Positions 1 through 6,303 of a DNA stretch of 16,514 nt are shown here, one piece after another. The position numbers and the translations under genes are program-made. Every line of letters starts with the position of its first letter. The stretch's first letter is position 1. The notes beneath the pieces were generated by a model. The model did no database searches and was not told the origin of the DNA. It worked only from the letters and a program-made list of their open reading frames with translations. The stretch comes from Bacteroidota bacterium (GTDB lineage: Bacteria > Bacteroidota > Bacteroidia > Chitinophagales > Chitinophagaceae): NCBI GenBank assembly GCA_023392185.1, contig JAEVZP010000092.1, forward strand, positions 1-16,514. Reading direction: 5' to 3'.

Positions 1-1
1 C

Positions 2-31
2 AACGAGACTGTGGTGAACATCGAATCCTAA
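2..31 (+). CDS. Possible 3' end of an upstream gene (edge fragment)
   Basis: The first frame-2 codons read NETVVNIES and stop with TAA at 29-31, 12 nt before the GTG start of the acyltransferase gene. Close same-strand spacing would suit an operon with an upstream gene, possibly an E1 subunit of the same 2-oxoacid dehydrogenase, but nine residues are too few to identify a family. Other frames are also partly open here, so this could be plain intergenic DNA. Confidence 0.25.
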   Translation, partial: NETVVNIES

Positions 32-43
32 ATCCCGAAATAC

Positions 44-1333
44 GTGACTGTGGTGCGCATGCCCCTGCTGTCCGACACGATGAAAGAAGGCAAAATCGTG
101 GCCTGGCACAAGAAAGAGGGCGACGAAGTGAAGGCCGATGACGCCCTGGCTGATGTCGAAACCGATAAAGCCACCATGGAAGTGATGGGCTATGCCGACG
201 GCACCCTGCTGCACGTAGGCGTTCCGGAAGGCGAAGCCGCCAAGGTGAACGATATTATTGCCATCATCGGCCCGAAAGGAACTGATATTTCCGGCATCCT
301 GGCTGCGCCGGAGGCCAAAGAAAGCACTTCTAAGGAAGCTGCGCCTGCCGAAACGGCTGCGCCCGCACCCGAAGCCAAAACTGCTCCGGAAAAGGCTGCT
401 CCGCAGGAAGGCGAAAAAGAAACGAAAGCCGACGACGGCAGCCGCGTGAAAATCTCTCCGCTGGCCCGCCGCCTGGCCGAAGAGAAAGGCATCGATATTC
501 ACGAGCTGAAGGGAAGCGGCGACAATGGCCGCATCATCAAGCGCGATGTAGACGAATATAAGCCCAAAGAAGCCCCCAAAACTCCTGCCGCCGGTGCCGG
601 AATTTCCGGAAAACCTGCTGCTGCGGGGAGCGTGCCGCAAGGCTTTGAAGAAAGCTATACCGACGTTCCAAACTCGCAGATGCGCAATGTCATTGCAGCC
701 CGCCTGAGCGAAAGCAAGTTCAGCGCGCCGCATTTCTACCTGCGCATTTCGGTGGTGATGGACGAGGCAATGAAGGCCCGCGAAGGCTGGAATAAGATTT
801 CGCCGGTGAAGATTTCCTTCAACGACCTGACCATCAAGGCTGTGGCCATGGCGCTGCGCCAGAATCCGGATGTAAACGTGTCGTGGATGGGCGATACCAT
901 CCGCCGCTACGATCATATCAACGTCGGCACAGCCGTGGCTACCGACGGCGGCGGACTGGTGGTTCCGGTCATTCGCTTCGCAGATAAGAAATCGCTTTCT
1001 GAAATCGCGGCTTCTACCAAAGAACTGATCGGCAAGGTGCGTGATAAGAAAATCCAGCCGGCCGATTATTCCGGAAATACCTTCACGATTTCCAACCTCG
1101 GCATGATGGATATTGATGAATTTACCGCCATCATCAACCCGCCGGATGCCTGCATCCTCGCCATTGGCCGGATTGCTGAAACCCCGGTGGTAGAAGCCGG
1201 ACAGGTAGTGGTCCGCAACGTGATGAAGCTCACCCTCAGCTGCGACCACCGCGCGGTGGATGGCGCTGTGGGCGCCAAATTCCTCCAATCACTCAAAGGC
1301 TTCCTGGAGAACCCGGTTACGATGCTGGTGTGA
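44..1333 (+). CDS. pdhC: Dihydrolipoamide acetyltransferase, E2 of the pyruvate dehydrogenase complex
   Basis: E2 core enzyme of a 2-oxoacid dehydrogenase complex, most likely pyruvate dehydrogenase: it moves the acetyl group from lipoate to CoA in the cytoplasm. Seen in the 429-residue product: one N-terminal lipoyl domain (about 3-78) with the lipoylation motif DKAT, lipoyl-lysine at 42; an Ala/Pro/Lys/Glu-rich flexible linker (about 85-130); a peripheral subunit-binding domain for E1/E3 (about 134-170); a second linker; and the catalytic domain (about 200-429) ending with DHRAVDG, catalytic His402 and Asp406. The start is GTG at 44, because family members begin a few residues before the RMP-LSDTM motif; ATG at 59 would cut the first beta strand. 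No Shine-Dalgarno is visible. It ends at a strong hairpin terminator. Substrate (pyruvate rather than a branched-chain or 2-oxoglutarate complex) is inferred from the MPLLSDTM-type lipoyl domain; E1 and E3 are not in the window. Confidence 0.93.
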   Translation: MTVVRMPLLSDTMKEGKIVAWHKKEGDEVKADDALADVETDKATMEVMGYADGTLLHVGVPEGEAAKVNDIIAIIGPKGTDISGILAAPEAKESTSKEAAPAETAAPAPEAKTAPEKAAPQEGEKETKADDGSRVKISPLARRLAEEKGIDIHELKGSGDNGRIIKRDVDEYKPKEAPKTPAAGAGISGKPAAAGSVPQGFEESYTDVPNSQMRNVIAARLSESKFSAPHFYLRISVVMDEAMKAREGWNKISPVKISFNDLTIKAVAMALRQNPDVNVSWMGDTIRRYDHINVGTAVATDGGGLVVPVIRFADKKSLSEIAASTKELIGKVRDKKIQPADYSGNTFTISNLGMMDIDEFTAIINPPDACILAIGRIAETPVVEAGQVVVRNVMKLTLSCDHRAVDGAVGAKFLQSLKGFLENPVTMLV

Positions 1334-1349
1334 GGAAAAGTCTCCATTT

Positions 1350-1393
1350 AATAAAGAACGCCTGCCGGTATTTTCCGGCAGGCGTTCTTTATT
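1350..1393 (+). terminator. Strong hairpin terminator after pdhC
   Basis: A perfect 19-bp stem: arm aataaagaacgcctgccgg at 1350-1368 is the exact reverse complement of 1375-1393, with the 6-nt loop tatttt. The descending arm ends in TTCTTTATT, and the other strand also has a T-rich end, so it could stop transcription from pdhC and from the convergent rimO unit. Confidence 0.9.
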
Positions 1394-1560
1394 GCTGACA
1401 TAAGTGCTTCAGGCGAGGCGTGGCAAGCCTCAAGGTTGCTGTTTTCAACCGAATTTCCGGAAAAAGTGGGGATAGATCTTTGGATCTACAGCCAGGCGTA
1501 GCGCCCACCAACCTCGCTTCCGGGGATTCCTACAAAGCGCTTTCAAGCCGAAGGTTGCAC
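1394..1560. repeat. Intergenic gap with a direct repeat and small hairpins
   Basis: This 167-nt gap between convergent genes has no gene I can support. It holds a near-identical direct repeat, caagcctcaaggttgc at 1424-1439 and caagccgaaggttgc at 1544-1558, and several mini-hairpins between them: gaggc...gcctc near 1415-1431, tagatc-tttg-gatcta at 1473-1488 and ggcg-tag-cgcc at 1495-1505. One TTCCGGAA copy lies at 1455. The pattern looks like a degenerate interspersed repeat rather than random spacer; its copy number in the genome is unknown. Confidence 0.45.
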
Positions 1561-2871
1561 CTACCCAACAACGTCCCCTTCAATATCGTAGTCGTAAGCT
1601 TTTGTAATCTTCACGTTCACGAACTCGCCCGGAAAGAGCTCGCGGTCGGCGTGAATTACTACTTCGTTGTCCACTTCTACGCTGTCGAACTCGGTGCGAC
1701 CCAGCCAGCGCGAAGCTTCTTTTTTATCCACGATTACTTTCAGCGTCCGGCCCACCAGCGCCTGGTTTTTCTCAAACGAGATTTCGCTTTGGGTTTCCAT
1801 AATGTCCTGGGCGCGGCGCTCTTTTTCCTCCGCCGGAAGGTCATCAGCCAGGGCATGAGCGCTGGTATTCTCCTCGTGGCTGTAGGTAAATACCCCGACG
1901 CGCTCAAAGCGCATGTCTTCCAAAAATTGTTTTAGATTTTCCACGTCTTCCAGCGTTTCGCCCGGAAAGCCGGTAATCAGCGTCGTGCGGATGGCGATTC
2001 CCGGAACCCGGTCGCGGATTTGAGCTACCAGTTCGCGCATTTCGGCCTGGGTAATCTGCCGCTTCATCGCCTTCAGCATGTTGTCGGACGCGTGTTGGAG
2101 CGGCATGTCCAAATAGTTGCAGATGTTGGGGCGCTCGCGCATCACGTCCAGCACTTCCAACGGAAACTTGCTCGGGTAAGCGTAGTGCAGCCGGATCCAC
2201 TCCAATCCTTTGACGTCGCTGAGGCGCTCCAACAGCTCGGCCAGTGCGCGTTTTTTATAGATGTCCAGTCCGTAATAAGTCAGTTCCTGCGCAATGAGCA
2301 TGATTTCTTTCACGCCGCCGCGCACCAGCTTTTCGGCTTCGGCAACAATTTCCTCTATCGGCTTGCTTACGTGGCCGCCGCGCATCAGGGGAATGGCGCA
2401 AAACGAACAGGTGCGGTTGCAGCCCTCGGAAATTTTGAGATACGCATAATGCTTCGGCGTGGCCAGCAGGCGCTCGCCGAGGAGTTCTTTTTTGAAATCG
2501 GCGTTGAATTGTTGCAGGATGGCCGGTAATTCCATGGTGCCAAACCACGCGTCCACTTCCGGAATTTCCTTCGCCAGATCCTGCCGGTAGCGCTCTGAAA
2601 GGCAGCCGGTGACAAACACCTTGTCCAGTCGGCCTTCCTGTTTCAGCGCCACCTGTTCCAGGATGGTGTTCACGCTTTCTTCCTTTGCCTTGTCAATAAA
2701 GCCGCAGGTGTTTACCACCACAATGTTGTGGGCGAGCTTTTCGCTTTCGTGCTTCACCCGGAAGCCGTTGGCCGCCAGTTGCCCGCTCAGCACCTCCGAA
2801 TCCACCAGATTCTTGGAGCAGCCGAGGGTAATAATATTGACTTTGTCTTTTTTAAGGGTCTTGTTTTTCAA
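1561..2871 (-). CDS. rimO: Ribosomal protein S12 (uS12) methylthiotransferase RimO
   Basis: Radical-SAM enzyme that adds a methylthio group to a conserved aspartate of ribosomal protein S12. The 436-residue product shows the three-part family layout: N-terminal MTTase (UPF0004) domain with cluster cysteines Cys18, Cys56 and Cys90; a radical-SAM domain whose CxxxCxxC is Cys151, Cys155 and Cys158 in the context ISEGCNRTCSFCAIP; and a C-terminal TRAM domain (about 370-436). The ITLGCSKN opening and the SEGCNRTCSFC context point to RimO rather than the tRNA enzyme MiaB. The start is TTG at 2871-2869: no in-frame ATG lies upstream, and the KTLKKDK beginning is common in this phylum. It lies 15 nt after the antitoxin gene on the same strand with no promoter or terminator between, so it is probably co-transcribed with the toxin-antitoxin pair. 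Confidence 0.95.
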   Translation of the reverse strand: MKNKTLKKDKVNIITLGCSKNLVDSEVLSGQLAANGFRVKHESEKLAHNIVVVNTCGFIDKAKEESVNTILEQVALKQEGRLDKVFVTGCLSERYRQDLAKEIPEVDAWFGTMELPAILQQFNADFKKELLGERLLATPKHYAYLKISEGCNRTCSFCAIPLMRGGHVSKPIEEIVAEAEKLVRGGVKEIMLIAQELTYYGLDIYKKRALAELLERLSDVKGLEWIRLHYAYPSKFPLEVLDVMRERPNICNYLDMPLQHASDNMLKAMKRQITQAEMRELVAQIRDRVPGIAIRTTLITGFPGETLEDVENLKQFLEDMRFERVGVFTYSHEENTSAHALADDLPAEEKERRAQDIMETQSEISFEKNQALVGRTLKVIVDKKEASRWLGRTEFDSVEVDNEVVIHADRELFPGEFVNVKITKAYDYDIEGDVVG

Positions 2872-2886
2872 AATGCGCCGTCTTTT

Positions 2887-3180
2887 TTACGAAAAATCAA
2901 TGGAGATGCGCACCTTGCCGCCAAGACCGCGTTCTACGATTTCAAAAAGGGTTTTCAGGGTAATGTTTCCCCCATCGTTTTCTACACGGGAAATGTATTC
3001 CCGCTTTTTATCTACGATAGCAGCTAAATCCGCTTGGGTAAGCTGTTTTTGCTCACGCGCTTTGCGCAGCATCAATCCAATCCGGAATGGTTCTATTTCG
3101 CGCTCTAACTCGTCCCGTTTAGGTGTTCCAACAGGGCCAAAGACTTCGTCTTTTATTTCTTGCCAGTTTTTGGTATTCAT
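2887..3180 (-). CDS. XRE-family helix-turn-helix antitoxin (HigA-like)
   Basis: A 97-residue DNA-binding protein likely to neutralise the toxin encoded just before it and to repress the shared promoter. The helix-turn-helix runs about 52-85 (GLMLRKAREQKQLTQADLA, then the recognition segment KREYISRVENDGGNITL), followed by a TLFEIVERGLGGKVRISI tail typical of Bacteroidota toxin-associated XRE proteins. The N-terminal 40 residues are charged and probably form the toxin-binding part (inference). Its ATG overlaps the toxin stop in a 4-nt ATGA (3177-3180), so translation is coupled. Order toxin then antitoxin is as in higBA systems. Pairing is supported by overlap and family; activity is not shown by sequence. 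Confidence 0.88.
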   Translation of the reverse strand: MNTKNWQEIKDEVFGPVGTPKRDELEREIEPFRIGLMLRKAREQKQLTQADLAAIVDKKREYISRVENDGGNITLKTLFEIVERGLGGKVRISIDFS

Positions 3181-3524
3181 GGCTTTTTTGCTTTTTCTGC
3201 GTAGTATTGCTTCATGAGATTTTGAGCACGCATTATTTCGCCTTGGGGTGTTTTCTGCGTTTTCTTCTGAAAACCGTTGAGAAGAATAATCAACTTATCT
3301 TCTTCAAAAAAGCAGAACACCCGCCAGATATCAGAGCCCAATTTTACACGCGCTTCATATAGCCCATCGGTACCCTCTAAATGCTTCAGAAAATGGCTTG
3401 GAACGCGTTCCAGAATTTCAATTGCCTCAATCACTTTCAGAATTTTCAACTGTACCTTTTGGGTTTGCGCCCGCAGAAAATCCGTGAAATAATGTTTATA
3501 AGCTCTAACCTCACGGACTTTCAT
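3177..3524 (-). CDS. RelE/HigB-like toxin (phage Gp49-like family)
   Basis: A 115-residue basic protein of the RelE/ParE superfamily, HigB/Gp49-like branch, expected to act as an mRNA interferase on translating ribosomes. Supporting features are a helical N-terminal half, the core LEGTDGLYEARVKLGSDIWRV, the strand FCFFEEDKLIILL, and the diagnostic C-terminal block GFQKKTQKTP followed by EIMRAQNLMKQYY. The length is normal for an intact toxin. The start is ATG at 3524, only 22 nt from the der stop codon. An exact -7 element (TACTTTTG) ends 5 nt before this ATG, so the transcript may be leaderless, and an 8-bp inverted repeat overlaps the promoter. The target is inferred from family only. Confidence 0.88.
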   Translation of the reverse strand: MKVREVRAYKHYFTDFLRAQTQKVQLKILKVIEAIEILERVPSHFLKHLEGTDGLYEARVKLGSDIWRVFCFFEEDKLIILLNGFQKKTQKTPQGEIMRAQNLMKQYYAEKAKKP

Positions 3525-3529
3525 ACGCG

Positions 3530-3537
3530 CAAAAGTA
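3530..3537 (-). promoter_or_regulatory. -7 element of the toxin-antitoxin promoter
   Basis: On the minus strand this reads TACTTTTG, an exact match to the Bacteroidota -7 consensus TAnnTTTG. Five nucleotides separate it from the toxin ATG. I see no clear -33 TTTG at the standard distance. Confidence 0.55.
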
Positions 3538-3552
3538 ACTCAAAAGTTACTT
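3533..3552. promoter_or_regulatory. Inverted repeat over the toxin promoter and the der stop codon (candidate operator)
   Basis: Arms aagtaact (3533-3540) and agttactt (3545-3552) are exact reverse complements around the 4-nt spacer caaa. The repeat covers most of the -7 element and includes the der stop codon (3547-3549). A palindrome here is the expected kind of site for an autoregulating XRE antitoxin; it could instead be a weak der terminator. Confidence 0.5.
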
Positions 3553-5007
3553 CTTCCGGAAAAAGATCCGCAGCGGAACGCCCGAAAAGTCAAAATGTTC
3601 GCGGATCTTGTTTTCGAGGAAATTGCGGTACGGCTCGCGAACGGCCTCGGGGTGGTTGGCAAAAAACGCAAACGCCGGGTTGTAGGTAGGCAGCTGGCGG
3701 CAGAATTTAATCCGCACGTGCATGCCGCGCACCATGGGCGGCGCGTAGTGCTGGATTTCTTTCAGCATGACATCATTGAGCTTGGCGGTCGGGATCTTGC
3801 GCTGCCGGTTTTCGGCCACCTTCAGGGCTGCTTCCATACCCCGGAAAATGCGGGTTTTTTCGGTTGCCGAAATGAACACAACGGGCACATCACTGAAAGG
3901 AGAAATTCGCTGCTTGATCGCTTTTTCAAAGTCGCGCGGCGTGTTGGTTTCCTTATTTTCCACCAGGTCCCATTTGTTTACCAGGATCACAATGCCTTTT
4001 CCTTTGCGGGCTGCCAGGGAGAAGATATTGATGTCCTGCATCGTAAGGCCTTTGGTGGCATCCACCAGCAGCATGCACACATCCGCCTCGTCCATGGCTT
4101 TAATGGCGCGGATCACCGAGTAAAACTCCAGGTCTTCGTGCACGTTCTTTTTCTTCCGCAGTCCGGCCGTGTCGATGAGCACAAAATCTTTTCCAAACAG
4201 ATTGTAGCGGGTGTGGATGGAGTCGCGGGTCGTGCCGGCAATGTCGCTTACAATCGTGCGCTCCTGCCCGATGAGGGCGTTCAGCAAGGTACTTTTTCCG
4301 GCATTGGGCTGCCCGATAATGGCGATTTTAGGCAAAACTTCCAGTTCGGGTTCGGCCTCTTTTCCGGAATCTTCCGCGAAAACGCTTTCGTCCAGTTGCT
4401 CGGCGAAAGCCTCGGCATCGAAGTCCGGGTCTTCAATATCAATGTCCAGCTCCTCGGTTTCGGCTACGATTTTCTTACGATTGTGGATCGGAATGGCCGG
4501 CTCGTATGCGTCGGTGATATGATTGGTGATCTCATCGAGCAACTCGCCCGTGCCGCTTCCGGAAATAGCCGATACCATAAACAGCTGATCAAAACCCAAG
4601 GCATAAAACTCGGTAGCATCGAGCATCCGCTCGTTGTTGTCTACTTTATTCACCACCAGGAAAACCGGCTTTTTACCCCGCCGCAACACTTCGGTAAACG
4701 ATGCATCCTGATCGGTGATGCCGGTGGTGGTATCGGTTACAAAAAGCAGCAGGTTGGCTTCTTCGAGCGCGATTTCTACCTGTTTGCGGATTTCTACTTC
4801 AAATACATCATCGGAGCCCACCACGAAACCGCCGGTGTCAATGACGTTGAAAGATTTGCCGTTCCAGTCGGCAATGCCATATTGCCGGTCGCGCGTCACG
4901 CCGGAAATATCATCCACAATGGCTTTGCGCTGCTCCAGCAGGCGGTTGAAAAGCGTGGATTTGCCCACGTTTGGACGGCCCACAATGGCAACGGTAAATG
5001 ACGGCAT
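3547..5007 (-). CDS. der: GTPase Der (EngA), ribosome assembly factor
   Basis: Essential double-GTPase acting in 50S subunit maturation. The 486-residue product has both G domains: the first with GRPNVGKST (10-18), the TRD switch, DTGG and NKVD; the second with GQPNAGKST, DIAGTTRDS, DTAGLRKKKNV and NKWD; then a KH-like C-terminal domain with LPTYNPAFAFF and the ending HFDFSGVPLRIFFRKK. Between the G domains lies a long, very acidic linker (about 183-228, rich in Asp and Glu), which places it at the long end of the family. The start is ATG at 5007, and the sequence SFTVAIVGRPNVGKS follows directly. A -7 element TACCTTTG lies about 29 nt upstream. No obvious terminator follows it except the inverted repeat at the toxin promoter, so some read-through into the toxin-antitoxin genes is possible. 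Confidence 0.96.
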   Translation of the reverse strand: MPSFTVAIVGRPNVGKSTLFNRLLEQRKAIVDDISGVTRDRQYGIADWNGKSFNVIDTGGFVVGSDDVFEVEIRKQVEIALEEANLLLFVTDTTTGITDQDASFTEVLRRGKKPVFLVVNKVDNNERMLDATEFYALGFDQLFMVSAISGSGTGELLDEITNHITDAYEPAIPIHNRKKIVAETEELDIDIEDPDFDAEAFAEQLDESVFAEDSGKEAEPELEVLPKIAIIGQPNAGKSTLLNALIGQERTIVSDIAGTTRDSIHTRYNLFGKDFVLIDTAGLRKKKNVHEDLEFYSVIRAIKAMDEADVCMLLVDATKGLTMQDINIFSLAARKGKGIVILVNKWDLVENKETNTPRDFEKAIKQRISPFSDVPVVFISATEKTRIFRGMEAALKVAENRQRKIPTAKLNDVMLKEIQHYAPPMVRGMHVRIKFCRQLPTYNPAFAFFANHPEAVREPYRNFLENKIREHFDFSGVPLRIFFRKK

Positions 5008-5036
5008 GACGAGGAAGGTTTACAGCTAAAAGGCCG

Positions 5037-5044
5037 CAAAGGTA
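5037..5044 (-). promoter_or_regulatory. -7 promoter element for der
   Basis: The minus strand reads TACCTTTG, an exact TAnnTTTG match, 29 nt before the der ATG and downstream of the mqnE terminator, so der probably has its own promoter. A TTTG is present further upstream but at a spacing (8 bp) too short for a -33 element. Confidence 0.55.
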
Positions 5045-5080
5045 CGATTCTCCAAAGGTGCTGTGTTTCCTGCCTGTATT

Positions 5081-5132
5081 GTTTTTAAAAAGAAACGCTA
5101 TTTCACTCTTGCTAAAGGGTGAAATAGCGTTT
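5081..5132 (-). terminator. Terminator after mqnE
   Basis: An 18-bp stem: arm 5093-5110 pairs with 5115-5132 around the loop gcta, perfect over the outer 14 bp (aaacgctatttcac with gtgaaatagcgttt), with one G-T wobble further in. On the minus strand it is followed by TTTCTTTTT, as expected for an intrinsic terminator of the mqnE unit. Confidence 0.88.
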
Positions 5133-5157
5133 GAGAAAGCCGGATTTCCGGAAATCG

Positions 5158-6291
5158 TCAGGCTTCTACAAAGGTTTCAATCTCGTTGTAGACTGTGTCG
5201 CGCTCTACGGGTGTCTTCCCGGCGGCGAAAATGAGTTCGCAGAGCTGTTCGGTGGTCATGGTCGGCGTTTGCTCTTCGGAGCCGGCCATGCTATAGATCT
5301 TGGTGGTATCGTCAATCGTTCCGTCGAGGTCGTTGACGCCAAAGTCCAGCGTAAGTTGCGCCGTTTGCCGCCCCAGCATGGGCCAGTAGGCCTTCAGGTT
5401 GCGGATATTGTCCAGGAAAATCCGGGAAATGGCATAGAGGCGCAGGTCTTCTACCGTCGAAGACTCGGCAATATGACTCATGTCGTTGTCGCCGTTCCGG
5501 AATTTGAGCGGAATAAAGCAGTTAAAACCGCCGGTTTCGTCCTGCAAGGCCCGCAGGCGGCTCATGTGGTCGATCCGGTGTGCATAGTTTTCCACATGGC
5601 CATACAGCATGGTGGCGTTGGTGTGCATGCCCAGCCGGTGTGCCGTTCCGTGAATATCGAGCCAGCCTTCGCCGTCGACTTTGTCGGGGCAAATCTGTTC
5701 CCGCACAGCCGCGTCAAAGATCTCGGCGCCGCCGCCTGGCAGCGATTGCAGCCCGGCGTCGCGCAGGGCGCGGAGGCCTTCTTCGCGGGTGAGGTGGGCT
5801 TTGCGGAACATATAATCCAGTTCCACGGCGGTAAAGCCTTTGAGGTGCAGTTCCGGTCGGTGGGCGTGAATTTTCCGGAGCAGCTCGCAGAAAAACTCCA
5901 GGTTCATCTTCGGGTGCACGCCGCCTACAATATGGACTTCGGTTACCGGCTTGTCGTCGAAGCTGCGCACGATGTCCATCATCTGTTCCAGGCTCAACTC
6001 CCAGCCCGCGTCGCGGTGCTTGTATTTGCGCGAGTAGGAGCAGAAGTGGCAGGTGAAAATGCAGACGTTGGTTGGCTCAATGTGAAAATTCTTATTGAAA
6101 TACACTTTGTCGCCATGCAGGCGCTTGCGGATAAAATCGGCCAGCGCGCCTACAAAGCCCAATTCCCCTTTTTCAAAAAGCAGAGTGCCTTCGGCCTCAC
6201 TGATGCGGGTGCCGGCTGCTACTTTCGCCACGATAGGCTGAAGGGAAGCAGGGGCGGTTTGTAGTAGAATGTCTAAAGAGTCAGGATTCAT
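5158..6291 (-). CDS. mqnE: Aminofutalosine synthase MqnE (futalosine menaquinone pathway)
   Basis: Radical-SAM enzyme that joins 3-[(1-carboxyvinyl)oxy]benzoate to an adenosyl radical from SAM to make aminofutalosine. The 377-residue product contains HIEPTNVCIFTCHFCSYSR with the cluster cysteines Cys77, Cys81 and Cys84, followed by GGVHP, GGGAEIFD, TNATMLYGH and GGFNCFIPLKF, and a C-terminal block with LKAYWPM, DDTTKIYSMAG and VERDTVYNEI. The HIEPTN context and the CSYSR sequence separate it from the paralogue MqnC. ATG at 6291 is preferred; an in-frame TTG lies just before it at 6294. The gene starts 12 nt after the M43 protease stop codon and ends at a strong terminator, so it is the last gene of a minus-strand unit. 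Other mqn genes are not in the window. The presence of MqnE implies menaquinone as respiratory quinone made without the classical men route. Confidence 0.94.
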   Translation of the reverse strand: MNPDSLDILLQTAPASLQPIVAKVAAGTRISEAEGTLLFEKGELGFVGALADFIRKRLHGDKVYFNKNFHIEPTNVCIFTCHFCSYSRKYKHRDAGWELSLEQMMDIVRSFDDKPVTEVHIVGGVHPKMNLEFFCELLRKIHAHRPELHLKGFTAVELDYMFRKAHLTREEGLRALRDAGLQSLPGGGAEIFDAAVREQICPDKVDGEGWLDIHGTAHRLGMHTNATMLYGHVENYAHRIDHMSRLRALQDETGGFNCFIPLKFRNGDNDMSHIAESSTVEDLRLYAISRIFLDNIRNLKAYWPMLGRQTAQLTLDFGVNDLDGTIDDTTKIYSMAGSEEQTPTMTTEQLCELIFAAGKTPVERDTVYNEIETFVEA

Positions 6292-6303
6292 CAACAGGTT
6301 CTT

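Noticed and set aside
1561..2871. rimO considered as the tRNA methylthiotransferase miaB
   Set aside because: The ITLGCSKN opening and the SEGCNRTCSFCAIP context are those of RimO.
2887..3524. Toxin-antitoxin pair considered as part of a prophage or defence island
   Set aside because: Flanked on both sides by housekeeping genes, with no integrase, phage or restriction genes in the window.
3595..5001. Long plus-strand open frame (468 codons) opposite der
   Set aside because: Antisense to a clearly conserved GTPase; no domain, start signal or promoter.
5131..6264. Plus-strand open frame opposite mqnE
   Set aside because: Antisense shadow; it begins inside the terminator and overlaps the whole mqnE gene.
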